NCBI GenBank assembly: GCA_037127315.1
Contig: JBBBDQ010000403.1
Location: forward strand, 310,001-374,000
Source: Ascarosepion bandense
Lineage: Eukaryota; Mollusca; Cephalopoda; Sepiida; Sepiidae
Direction of reading: 5' to 3'
DNA: 64,000 bases
Shown here: piece by piece, positions 43,511 through 55,505 of the stretch
Layout: every line of letters begins with the position of its first letter
Position numbering within the stretch: the stretch's first letter is position 1
Translations under genes and position numbers: made by a program
The notes under the pieces: generated by a model
The model's database searches: none
What the model saw: the letters and a program-made list of their open reading frames with translations, nothing else
What the model was told of the DNA's origin: nothing

Positions 43511-43880
43511 ATTTGCAGCAAGAGGGGCACATTGTGTGGTAAAGCATACAGTATAAAAAAAACAACAACATGTACTTCTAAATATTTCATGGTAGCGTTA
43601 GAATCAGAAAATATTAGAGATAAAAAAATTTCTTTACTCTAAGTTTTTCAGGTTTTTTTTTTTTTTTTTTTTTTTAGATTTCTTAGGTGCAACAGGCAAA
43701 TTAAGTAACTGATTAACAAAATTAAAACAAGGAATTAAAAAACTTCTTTGGAAATTTAGAAATTATTTGCATTAGAATTTAATTCTATTTAATTATAATT
43801 TAACACTACATAAATATCCATTATATAAAATTATAAGTTTAAAATTATTTTTGCTGAAAGCATCAACACATACATATATA
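43511..43880. other. AT-rich noncoding sequence
   Basis: Poly-T at 43652-43676. Nothing else recognised. Confidence 0.5.
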
Positions 43881-44029
43881 TTTAGCATATCGAGGCAGCA
43901 GATAATTTTGTAAACATATATTGTTAAGTATAACAGACAATGAGTGTCTTATGTTTAATCATGAGCTGTTCTAAACATGGTATTTTGGCTTTAATTTTAG
44001 GTGAAAATAAAGACAAATTGTCCAACATT

Positions 44030-44384
44030 TTTTTTTTTAATAATCATATCACCTCAATAAAAGCATTTTACTGCAACTGTTGTGCAGGGGATTACATAGG
44101 AGGAAAGTTTTGAGAAAGAGTGACAGGTTATAGGGGGTGTCAGAAAGTGGGTAAGAGAAGGATGAGAATAATGATGAGAGTGGAGTGGACAGAGAAAGGA
44201 GCATGAGGAAGAGGATGCAGGTTAGTGAGATAGGAGATGACTATTGTCTTTAGATTTAAATTCTCAGAGATTGTAGCTGTCGGAAGCAAGTAAACGGAAG
44301 AGAATTTCACAGGTGGGAAGTGTGAGAAAAGAAGCTGCTGGAGTAGAATTTGTGTTTACATTTTATTGGTTTCACAGTAAAAGG
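44030..44384 (-). mobile_element. 5'-truncated LINE 3' end
   Basis: About 350 bp matching the 3' part of the LINE at 32131-32868 (gaagctgctggagtagaatt, ggtgggaagtgtgagaaaag, gtgacaggttatagggggtg blocks). Its 3' end, ggtgatatgattatt plus A tail, lies at the low-coordinate side. Only the last codons and 3' UTR are present. Confidence 0.7.
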
Positions 44385-44404
44385 ATACTTTTTTATTATG
44401 CTGG

Positions 44405-44442
44405 TTCTAAGCTTTCGGCTCATATGAGCCATCTTCAGAGAA
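44405..44442 (-). ncRNA. Hammerhead-like core in Penelope terminal repeat
   Basis: Minus strand: TTCT, CTGAAGA (44432-44438), an unpaired T, a perfect ggctcat/atgagcc hairpin, GAAA (44413-44416), GC-T-T, then AGAA able to pair with TTCT. The core matches the CUGANGA...GAAA rule with a two-pair stem III and a four-pair stem I. The extra T before stem II is non-canonical. Relatives are at 5560-5590 (+) and 46589-46620 (+). Confidence 0.4.
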
Positions 44443-44500
44443 ATTACAGGAACGTTAACATAAAGACATCTACCATCAAAGATGTTTTTATATATAAATA

Positions 44501-44571
44501 TATAAAAACAGCATCTTTAGTTTTTTATAATTGGTGTTAATTTCACTGATTAATATACATATATATATATA

Positions 44572-44607
<36 letters not shown>

Positions 44608-45585
44608 TCAAATTAAATGGCCAGTTTTCAATCAGCACTTGAAGACTGCATTGTGCATGAAAGCAAGAATTGTGCTACTAGTGAGGAACAAAATCTGTAT
44701 TTGGAATAATTTTAGTGCTATTAATATACATAGAGCACCAATTTATCACCAGCACATCCTAGGCATGACAATAAACTACATCCAGCAACAAGGCTTCCTA
44801 ACAAGAGGTTTTAAGGAGCATGGAACCAATTTTTAATTGCTGTTCTTTCCAGGTCCAAGTTTTGTGGCACAAATGAGACAATGAAATCTAAAATTGTCAT
44901 TAGATCAGGAACAACTGAAACTGGAATATAGAGACTGAGTATTTATTTTTTATTAAACATGAGACAATTCATGAATAATTGATAAAGATTTATGGTTATT
45001 TTATGGGCACCCTCTCCCCCAGCCTAAGTCAATTAATAAAGAAAAGGCATTGTGATATAAATATCATAAAAGGAAATAAGATCTATTTCTATAAACGCAT
45101 TCCAAAGACCTATTTGGCAACTGTTTCCATAAATTTGGGCTTTGTTTTATCCTTTCTCTATCACACATGGTAATGGGTGAGGGGGCGGTTTGTCATTTTA
45201 GAAAGCCAAATTTTACGAATTTTAATAAAGTGACCAAAAAATAATGTAGCATTTTTTTTTTTATTGTCTCTAGATGACTTTGTAGTTCTACTTTTTAGGT
45301 TTTATCCCTTTCACTTAATTCTTATTTAAGATTGTAGCGAAAAAAAGAGATTATTTAAAAACTTATTCTTTATAAAGGTTGTCCCAGAAACTCATCAAGT
45401 TAGATTAAGAGCAGAAGTAGGACATGTGAAACCGTAACAAGCTGGAGCAACTTATCCAATGGGTGGATATTCTAGCTAGTAAAATTTTTCATTTTCTTTT
45501 TTCCTGGTTTTAATAACATTTATATATTATTGTTACACTTTCTCACTAATATATATATATATATATATACATACATACATACACA
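44501..45585. other. Noncoding sequence with (TA)n tracts
   Basis: (TA)n near 44581-44608 and 45550-45571. No supported gene. Confidence 0.5.
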
Positions 45586-46798
45586 CACTAAACATATATT
45601 GTTAAATATAACAGACACTGAATGTCTATTATGTTTAATCATTAGCCATTCTAAACATTGTATTTTGGCTTCAATTTCAGGTGAAAATAAAGATAAAAAT
45701 TGTCTGACATTTGGATATTTTTTTAATTATGCTGGTTCTAAGCTTTCATAAAGAATTACACAACATTAAACAAGCACATGTTAACAATGGATTTCCTAAC
45801 TCCATCATTGATCAACAAATTAAAATGTATCTCAAACTTAATACCTCTAACAATATTAATAATAATAGTGTACATCAAAAACATAACACTATTAACTTAT
45901 ACTATTGCAACCAAATGCATAATAATTACAAACATGATGAAACAATCAAAAACATGCAGAAAGTTTAAACCAATTAATAATAATAATAAACAAATTAAGC
46001 TCATCATATATTATAAAAAAATTCAAAACAATTTACCACATAGTTTAATAACCCTAAAAGCATACAACTAAATCTACAGAAAACCAATGTAGTGTACCAA
46101 TTTACATGCCCATTCAGAGATTGTATCTCTGATACTAATAATAAACCCACTACATATATTGGTTTTACTATAACCATGCTCTCCTGTAAACTTACTTGTC
46201 ACTTTTCTGATCATAGTTCAATTAAACAACATTTCTTAGAAAAACATAGCCATGTATATAATATTAGACAGATTTAATTGATAACAATGATACTCACATA
46301 TATACACACACTAAAAAGAACCTTCAAATATTGGAGGCCTTCTACATTAAATCAAAGCAACCAACATTCGATAAAATTACCTTTCAATCTAGTCACAACA
46401 TATTACATTGCATTTAGACATATGATTGTTAACATTTTGGTCCCTTATGTGGGGTGATGTCATAGAACCACATTACAATTTACAACCATCTGCTATTTGG
46501 TGACTTATTGCCACATAGCAATGTTTTATGTCAACAAGATAATATCTTTGATGGTGGATGTCTTTATGTTAACATTCCTGTAACCTCTCTGAAGATGGCT
46601 CATGTGAGCCAAAAGCTTAAAACCAGCAAAATAAAAAAATATCCAAATGTTGGACAATTTTTGTTTTTATTTTCATCTGAATTTAAAACCAAAATATGAT
46701 GTTCAGAACAGCTCATGATTAAACATAATAGACATTCATTGTCTGTTATATTTAACAATATATGTTTAGAAAAACTATCTGCTGCCTGGATACACTAA
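45586..46798 (+). mobile_element. Penelope-like element family 1 (copy B) with inverted terminal repeats
   Basis: The left end 45586-45755 is the reverse complement of 46608-46770 in the right terminal repeat. Between them lies the C-terminal part of the PLE protein in broken frames. KELHNIKQAHVNNGFPNSII begins at about 45750. NLYYCNQMHNNYKHDE (45895-45940) and KQIKLIIYYKKIQNN follow. Then YQFTCPFRDCIS and TTYIGFT (46095-46165), the GIY-YIG nuclease start, and finally a C-terminus with LQILEAFYIKSKQPTFDKI and LHCI (46325-46413). Reverse transcriptase is missing. The right terminal repeat has a hammerhead-like core at 46589-46620 with G12 mutated. Both ends touch (TA)n-rich sequence. Confidence 0.75.
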
Positions 46799-47089
46799 AT
46801 ATATATATTTTCATGCACAAACAGACAGAGACAAGGGGGCTGTTCTAAAAATTTGTTTTGAGTTCATTGTATATTAAGTGCTAAGAATCTGAATTTCACT
46901 CCCCTCCCCAAAACATCTACTTAATTCACTATAATAATCAAAAGGCCGGGTAATTTGTCTGCCCATTTCCTTTAATTTTGCAATTCTTAAATGTCATATG
47001 TGGTCTAGTTTTCTCGCCTAATCCAAGTTATTGCTCATAACAGAAAACACATTTTCTTTGTATTAGTAAATGTTTTAGTTTTTCTTGCC
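46799..47089. other. Noncoding sequence
   Basis: Nothing recognised. Confidence 0.5.
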
Positions 47090-47220
47090 TGTGGAACCCC
47101 CTTTTGATTTTTTTGTTTCCTTACCACTTACAATCTTCAAAAATTTAAATGCAACTTCAATCAGCCTGTCTTTCTGTGTCTTCTTCCTTTGTCGTTTTCC
47201 TCATTAAAGTCTTCTCATTC
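47090..47220 (+). pseudogene. LINE pol C-terminal scrap
   Basis: One plus frame reads NLQKFKCNFNQPVF, matching the LINE terminus at 32292. No more than about 40 codons are identifiable. Confidence 0.45.
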
Positions 47221-47373
47221 TCTCCTTGAACCCCCCCCCCCCCATGTCTTAGTGGTATTATCACCTTGCTTAGGATGTAATGATTAAAACAAAACTTTAG
47301 ACAATTTCATATTGAAAATTATTAGACAACTGATACTAGAACTTTTGTCATTGACATAAGTTCCAATTAAATG

Positions 47374-47413
<40 letters not shown>

Positions 47414-50400
47414 TCACTTTCTGAATAAATCTGGACATAACTTTTAAGATGACTTCATACAAAATTTGTTGATACTCTAAATTCTCTTTAAAGCAAAGAT
47501 TAAGCGAAGAAAAATCAACATCATCTTCGAATAAAATTAATACAAAGTAAGTAATAAGTAAACGTTCTCATCAAGATTATGTTTATTGACGATCTTATGA
47601 ATTCCAAAAATAACAATAAATAATATATAAAAATGAATTAAAATAGTTGAAGAGGTAGGGGGGGGGGTCACTATCGCATCTATTCAATCAATGTTAATTT
47701 ATTAGTTTATTTGTTAAAAGAAGTCATTCAAACAGTAACTATACATTTTTGGCAATACTTGAACAGTTTGTAGGCTATCAACACAGACTTTCTTTTTTTG
47801 TTTAATAAACAGGAACATCACACCTTTGTCAAAGTAGTGAAGTGGGATGGTACCAAAATCCAAGATGTTATAAGGTTCAGTACTATGGTGAAATCTATTA
47901 AGATTTTCAAAGTATTTTGGTACATACATAAAATATCAACATTTTCTAGGTACTTAACTTTTTTTTGCATGGCAATCAAAAGAGAAGTAAGTTCAATGTA
48001 AATAATTAAATAAAAAGGTAAGGCTTTCCTTGGGGAAGGGCAGAGACAAAGCATGGTAAAGGGAATATTGATACCATAAAACCATACTGTGAGAAAGCAC
48101 AACTGTATACTATAAACCATTTCAAAAATGTTCTGTCCAAAACCACATACTAGTGCTAATACAGATAAATATTAGCATTATTCTTTTAAAATCTTAAAAA
48201 CTTAAAAATTGTAGGAACCAACTAAAACATGTCTGATAAAGGAGATGGTGATGGATCCAAAGATTATGATTAAGAGCTTATTTGCTTAATGGATTGTCAT
48301 CCCAAGTACACCAGCTACAGGATTCATCCCCACTCCTAATACAGGCATACTGGACATGGAAATAACACCAATTAAAAATACAAATAGTGTTTCATTAAAA
48401 TAGCCTCAAAATATTTCAGTACAGATGTACAAAAATACCACCTTTCCAGGATGGTGGTATCATGAAATTTCCTTGATATTCATGACATCTTGGTTTTTGG
48501 TATCAGGTCACAATTTATTAAAATCAACCAAATGAATATATCATACTAAACATGATGAAAGTCTACTTTAAAAGGTTTTTTTTTTGTTGTTGTATGCCTA
48601 AAGATGGAGAAGGTGTTACACTAGCCTTAATCTCAAAGACCTTTTTTATTGAATTTGGAAAAAATTAACACCTATTTTCATCTTTTTGAGTCCAGGGAAT
48701 TATCTACTTTGTCATTACAAAAAAAAAAAAATATATGTTGAAAATAAAGTCTTAGAATTTCAAACAAGGTAGATTGGTTATATAATGGTTACATTTATAA
48801 ACAATGTAGACTTCTTTAAAAAAAAAAAGTATACTTACAGAAAGAAATTTGTAAGTGAAAACAAGGTTATTTATTCTCATCAAGTAGAGAAGCTTAGAAC
48901 ATCCTGACCAAGTTATAACCACCCCCACAAAAATCAATGAGCTCAAAATAAAGATTTAAGTTAATATTTCTCTCACCTGCATCAGAGGCATTAAGTGAAG
49001 CACTGTCAGTGGTAAAACAAGCCTTGTTATATTTCAATAAAGCAGATTTGTTAACCAAATTTCTTTAAAAAATAAATAAATAAAAAATAAAAAAAATAAG
49101 TTAAAGATGCACTTGAAAATTAAGGACATTTTTATCAGGGTTATACAAAAGTTTTCCATTTTTTTTTTAGACAGAAAGATTCTATTTATACAAGTTCATT
49201 ATTCAGGCATTAAAGTATCCCCCCCCCCATTATAACTGTGTTGTTTTTTTTAATAATCTTACACAATTTAAATTAAAAATGGAATTGTGAAGAAATATTT
49301 TTTTAATATCTTGATTTGCTAGACAGAGTATTGGATAAAAAAAAAAAAAAAAAAAAAGCAACGGAAGGTGATCAATTAAGAGAATATGCCATTGAAGAAG
49401 GTATATCCCAGTGACCATTTTGTCCCCCAAATTTATTTTTCTATATACATTATTTACATTCAGTTTTAACTCTTCATTCGAGGAATTCAAACTATTTGTG
49501 TGTCAAACTAGAAGAGGACAAGTTCATTTGTTTAAGTCTCCATGGAATCTATTTTCCTAACACAGAGATCAAAACAGCATTAATAATTGAATTTTTGAAT
49601 TCAATATTCTGTGGAGCAAAAATTGTTAAACTGCAAATATTGTATTCATTATAGTTTTTACAATAAATTTAATATGAAGCAGCTTTTGAATCCTAAAATT
49701 TCACGTTTTTTTCACTTTCACATTCTCTCATATCTAATCTGAATAATTGCTATTCTCTATAAAAACTCAAATCCATAAACCTTTTGACATTGATATATTA
49801 TATCTTGTATGACAATTTCATGCTTCCTCATAAAAATTTGTTCTTTGAAAATTCAATTAAAATGAAATCTGTTAATAACACTTGCCAGGTTATAATTTGC
49901 ATAAAATACCCACCAATATCATAACTATATTTTAAAGCCTTTCAAAGTAAAGACCCATTAGCAGAGACAACAGTTTTGAAGGAAAAGATTTTGTAAAATA
50001 TAAAAAAACCTTACTGCCTTTCTAATTCTTAGAATTGATTATCATTCACTACAAATTTCTTCAATGTACATATTAATACCAACACTATTTGTAAATAGAT
50101 ACTAAATGAATAGTAAAGTAAAATAATTCTTTTACTCAGATAGAAAATTATAACAAAGAAACTAAGTATTGTATGCTTCAAGTTTACCAATGAGTTATGA
50201 AGCTAGGATTATAATTTCTAAAGTCCTTTGACAGATTTAAAGTTTAAAAATGACAACTTAAATTTGAAATAGCACCTTAAGATATTAGTCTTTATGTACA
50301 GAATGATGACAAAAGAAATAATTTATAAAATTAAACTATTTAAGAAAATGGGTCATGGTTTAGTTTTGCAAAGAAACTATATAAGAAAAGCCAACTATGT

Positions 50401-50699
50401 ATGCATGACTGACAACTTGCCAGAAGTTTAATACCTCAGACAAGAAAAAATCCTAAACAAAAGACAGACTGACCTAAAGTTAAACACCTACCTACTCAGT
50501 AAAGTGCCCAATGACCAGATTATCTTGACAGGGCAAAGAATGATTTATAAAATCAACACTTAATAAAAGACAGCCAAGTTGTTACTCTAGTTTCATGATC
50601 TCATAGTCTTCAGACAAGTATGTGTGCATGTGTTTTTAAAGAGTTAATAGATTTTATTTTATTTTTTTTTTAATCCAATATTTTTATTTATATATCACA
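47221..50699. other. AT-rich noncoding sequence
   Basis: Contains C and G homopolymers (47230-47243, 47658-47667, 49219-49229), a (TA)n tract at 47377-47405 and several poly-A runs. ORFs are short, AT-driven and overlap on both strands. Confidence 0.5.
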
Positions 50700-50823
50700 T
50701 CTATCAGCCTGCACATTCGAGAAATTTCAGTAAAGAAAAATGCATCCTCTAGCAGCGATCAAACTTGTGTCTCCCTTTGTAGTAGAAGCCAGTTTGATCC
50801 AGGATACTTTACCACTTGACCAG
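50700..50823 (-). mobile_element. tRNA-derived SINE, family F (partial)
   Basis: The minus strand starts ctggtcaagtggtaaagtat, has acaagtttgatcgctgc as B-box region and a tail ending near cgaatgtgcagg. The head matches the segment at 51326-51405. Confidence 0.5.
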
Positions 50824-50864
50824 GAAGAACAAAGCAGTAACCAGGGTTCCATTTAGTCTTTTTG

Positions 50865-51170
50865 GATGTGCGTTGTGGTATAGTGGATATCGGCTCGGAA
50901 CGAGAAGCCGAGTTCAAATTCCAGTTGAATCCATTGAATTCACTTACGTGCAAATACCCTTGGGAAAGGTATTAATCCGTCTCTTCCTTCCAGTTATAGG
51001 TTAAATAGCAGGACAGATTGGGTTCTAAAGCCTTGGTCAGCAACCAGTCTACCGCAGAAAGCAATGGCAATCCACTGCGGGATAATCTTCTGCCCAGTCA
51101 GTTATGTCTCTTTTGAGACATGATAGCCCAAGCGTGTATCACGTATGGCACTTAACTGACTGACATCCTC
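50865..51170 (+). mobile_element. tRNA-derived SINE, family A (well preserved)
   Basis: Head gttgtggtatagtggatatc with B-box region gagttcaaattcc. Body accagtctaccgcagaaag and ttttgagacatgatagccc, ending in cttaactgactga. Internal pol III promoter boxes are recognisable. Nearly identical in layout to 52108-52425 on the other strand. Confidence 0.8.
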
Positions 51171-51325
51171 TTTGCTCAGATTCTTTCAATTATTTTTAAT
51201 CAGACATTTTTATTACTGAATAGGGTCTATATTTCAAATATGAAGTATTCACTATAATAACATGAAGTTTTCAAGAAAATAAGAGTGAAAAAGAGGAGCT
51301 TTCCTTAAAAAGGGAAAATAGAACC

Positions 51326-51405
51326 ATCTTTGTGGTGGAGTGGCAAAGCACGCCAGATCAAACGGTTTCCCCTACAAAAGGTGACACAGGTTTGAGACTT
51401 GCTAG
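51326..51405 (+). mobile_element. tRNA-like SINE head, family F
   Basis: tggtggagtggcaaagcacg and caggtttgagacttgc resemble A and B boxes. Not a canonical tRNA: cloverleaf stems do not form cleanly. Confidence 0.45.
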
Positions 51406-51635
51406 GAAAGACATTTTCCTTTAACATGGATACTGTTAGACATGATGCAAACAATGTTTAATAAATAAAAATGAGGTGCATTTCAAATATGAAGTGCCCA
51501 CTGTAATATTTGAAGTGATAAAATCCATTATTTCTTTAGGAACAAACATACTATATATATTTTACACAAATCTCATGCAGTTTCAGTCTTCTTGTACCAA
51601 TCATATAGGGATTGCAGAGTTGTTTATCTTTCAAA

Positions 51636-51840
51636 TAGGTCTATCTATCGCCCGATTCACACTCCACCCACGTCTATTGAACAGGTTAAGAGGCTCATCC
51701 CTTGTTCCCTGTTTAGGATGTGGTTTCCGGCTTTCTCTTTTCAAATCTTTTCACTATTATGTAGCCCCCTGCACATCAGTGGCGTTACTGCCTTGCTCGG
51801 GGTGATATGATTAAAAAAGAGAGAAAAAAAAAAAAAAAAA
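51636..51840 (+). mobile_element. Poly-A-tailed SINE-like repeat, family P (copy 5)
   Basis: Complete copy from tctatcgcccgattcacact to tcggggtgatatgatta and an A-rich tail (51812-51844). Represents the empty-site form of the split copy at 35836/41871. Confidence 0.8.
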
Positions 51841-52107
51841 AAAAGATTTGTTTTGCTTAATTGCATAAAGTAATTCTCACTATCATCTTTTGACTCCTCA
51901 AACTACTTCCCAAACCTTCACTAACATCAGAAAAATTGTTCTTGAAAGGAAGCTTTATTAGGTTGCTGCCAAATGTATGCTTATTTTTATATTTTGAGCC
52001 ATTAAAGTTTCTCTATAAAATTGTCTGTCATGAATGGCAATAACTTAAAGACTTTTGGTTTAATAAATTTTTCAAACTGCATTATTTTTGCAATTGCTCT
52101 GTATAAA

Positions 52108-52425
52108 ATCTCATTCAGTCAGTTAAGTGCCATATGTGATACACGCTTGGGCTATCATGTCTCGAAAGAGACATGACTGACTGGGCAGAAGATTATCCCG
52201 CAGTAGGTTACCATTGCTTTCTGCGGTAGACTGGTTGCCAACCAAGGCTATAGAACCCAATCTGTACTGTTATTTAACCCATAACTGGAAGGAATAGACA
52301 GATTAATACCTTTCCCAAGGGTATTTGCACGTAAGTAAATGCAATGAATTCAACTGGAATTCGAACTCGGCTCCCCAATTTCTTGTTCCGAGCCAATATC
52401 CACTGCACCACAACGCACTTAAGGA
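52108..52425 (-). mobile_element. tRNA-derived SINE, family A (well preserved)
   Basis: Reverse of the 50865-51170 structure, with gaattcgaactcgg at the B-box region and cgcattgtggtgcagtgg-like head at the high-coordinate end. Confidence 0.8.
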
Positions 52426-54641
52426 TGTGTAAAAGTTTTTTAATTTTTTTTAAATGTAGAGACTGGAGATATGCTGGATATCATATAGGAATAATATGTC
52501 ATTGCCGACACTTATGTTCGAACATAGATTGCCAGGGAATAAACACAGTTGACCTTGTTAAGTAATTAGTGGCACCGTGCTGTTGGGATCATGTGACACA
52601 GAATATGTATCTCCAGAAGAAGAGAACCAATAGGTTTAAAAATCAGAGTTATCCAGCATTTACTTTTTTAAAAAAGTGCTCAATACAACAGATTGTAGAG
52701 CGTAATATAGGTATAGAATGATTGAAGAGTAGATTCAGAGAAAAATAAGTATCTGACACACTATTGTTTGAAGGCGTAATTTTTGTATCTGATTTTTTGT
52801 ATCTAATTTTACAAAGTGACTTTTTTAAAGTAAAAGTTATAAAACTAACGTAAAGTTTCATTGAACCTAACAAGGCTACAAAGGGAACTGGTGGCGTGAT
52901 TTTGTTAACCTTAAGATTTAAAAACTAGAAAACTGGTTTTTAGATAGAAAATAAAAAATAAACTCTAGAAAATTTAGCTCGGACATAATAAATATTGTAC
53001 TATTAAAAATATTTGAATGTCAAATTGGAAAATCTTTAGAGATTTAAACCTAGAAGTAGTTAAAATTTCTGATCATACACCAGAAAATTTAACAATTGTA
53101 TTTTTAAAGGACTAATATGAAATCTCAGTTTGGTCAGTTTTGGTTCTTTATCCGAAACAAACAGAAGCTGTTCAAATTGAGATATTTCATCATTTTATTC
53201 AAAGTTCATAAAAATACCCTGATGAAGGCAATAAGATTTTACATTTTAAACATTTTTTATCACTTGTTCCAGACAGAACTTTTTTTTCCTTTTATAAGGA
53301 ACAATGTTATTCAACTGTTTTTAACAATTTTGTGAGAATGTGTAAATAACCGTTTTAGGAAACAAGAAAATGCTTACAAGGGGGGAAACAAAAAAAAAAT
53401 GTTTCACTTTCCACTATTGTATGGAATGACTGATAATATTTCTTGTGAAGAAGAAATGTATTTTGTGCTCATAAAATTTGTTTTAACAGCAAAAAAGTCA
53501 TGATAATAAGTCAAATATCTTTTCTTCACAGAGTTTAATCTGTAAAAGAGGATTTTTTTATGAAAAACTGAAGAAAAACAAAACAGCAACGTCTTCTGCA
53601 TTATTCACAAAATCTTTCAAACAACCAGTCATCAAATTAGTTCCTTCATATTTAAGAAATTTTAATTTTTTTTTTTTTTTTTAACAATGATGTTCATCGT
53701 GCCACTTGAGGTAGAGGCACCACCCCAAGTAAGGAGATAATACCACTAAGACAAGTGAATAAGAAAGAAAAGGTTTTAGAAAGAACAGAAAACAAGAGAA
53801 ACCTTAAGTCCTGATCAAAAGACTGGTACGGAGCATGATCTTGACAAGAGGCAAACCTATTTACTCCTATTAAGAAAAGTAATTCAAGAAAAGTTTAAAA
53901 TTTTAGGTGGAGATGTTATCTAAATAAATATGAAAAGGAATTTTTTTTTTTTGTTATTTTATAGAACATTAAACTTAAAGATTGGCTTTTAAATTTAATG
54001 TTAATATTCAAATAATTTTTAAAAAAATTTTTTTCAGGAGACAAAATATTACATTTCTACAGTAAATCAAGGTTACTGAATCCAAAAACATACTTAATTC
54101 TGTTGAATTAGCTTTACTTTTTCAAGATATTAGACATCAATAAATTTCAATGATTTAATCTTCTGTGAACGTTATATTTGCTCTACTCACCACTTGGGTT
54201 ATGTTAGGGGAGATAACCCAACTCAAGAAAGAATTCTTCACTTTGAGTAGAGAAAATTTCATTCAGACAGGGAGAGAAACAAGCTGGCTACCATTTAAAC
54301 ACACACATGGATTGACTTTAATCCTTTATCATCCACCTTCATTAAGTCAGGTGAGACAAAAAATATTTTTTTTTATTTAAAATAAAATTGCTCTTTCATT
54401 TTATATTCTTTGTTTATCACATCAGCCTGGGATGTAACAGTTTACATTCCTTAAATTTGTATAATTTTTTAGATATTAAGGAGAAACTTAATATCATTAT
54501 TCTTGTTACAGATATTAATGATCTGTAGAGGGCAGAGAACTTCAGTCAATCTGTTGCTACCGGTCTTGCAGACAGGATTTGTGTATCAGTCTTTGTTGGT
54601 AACCTAGTGTCTGTATATTTCAAGTGTACAAAACTTTACTC
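52426..54641. other. AT-rich noncoding sequence with worn repeats
   Basis: 52600-52690 repeats a block also found at 25440-25530. 53666-53880 resembles a highly diverged family P copy in reverse (T run, then accccaagtaaggagataat). No gene seen. Confidence 0.45.
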
Positions 54642-55505
54642 ATGAATTCTAAGTGTAAATGTTGTCACAACACTGGTGTTTTCAGCTACATGTGCAGTGA
54701 ATATACAGTAAACTCATAAGATTTCACCCAAAGAGCATAGCAAGCTTTTTTTGGTGTGAAGACTGGGGATCAAGATAAGTCATAGGTTCCTTTCAAAGTA
54801 TATAAGAATTGTACTGAAACCATTTACTTGTAGACCCAAGGTAAAGTCAGTCAATGAAGTTTGGGATACTAATGGTGTGCGAAAAGAGAAAGATCATTAA
54901 GACAATTGCTACTTCTGTATGTTGAACATATCAGGATGGAATCATCATAAGAAGTCAGGGCACAATCCTGATATTGAAACTGCAAGACGACCAGTTCCAC
55001 ATTATAGTGGTGTTACCTTTTCCAGTTATTACTTCTTTGCTTGGAATTTATCAAGATTATGACACTACGAATATTGCAGAAGCAATGGAAGAAGTTTCTG
55101 AGAGCAACAGCACTAGTATTAGTTACCATTCATATTTGTGAGTTTTTCAAACTGCTAAAGTCTAGCTTTTCATTCAAAGAGAAACTGAATGGTCAGAGAT
55201 CTAGCTTTGTCAAAAGAGGCAGCTGAGATTTTGGGCTCCCGTCTCCGTGAGCATCCTGTTCATGACTCTGAAGATAACATAACATTTTGCTATAACAGAG
55301 ACAAGGAACTTGTTTATCATTTTAATGAAGACAGCATTTAAGGCCTTCTTTTAACAATGGGACTGCCTAAGTACAATCCAGTTTAGTGGCATTTATTTAT
55401 TGACAGCTCTAAACAATACACAATGGCACCAAGTTTGTTTGTATCCCAATTGGTCATTCAGAAATCTTAAAGGAGTGCTACACAAGTGTTAAGATTATTC
55501 TACAA

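Larger units (their letters stand above)
43895..44500 (-). mobile_element. Penelope family 1 terminal repeat, interrupted by a LINE
   Basis: 43895-44030 and 44386-44500 together match, in reverse, the terminal repeat at 46430-46798 (ataacagacaatgagtgtct, ggctttaattttaggtgaaa, gctggttctaagctttc blocks). The LINE at 44030-44384 sits in the T run between them. The second half contains the best family 1 hammerhead-like core. Confidence 0.65.
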
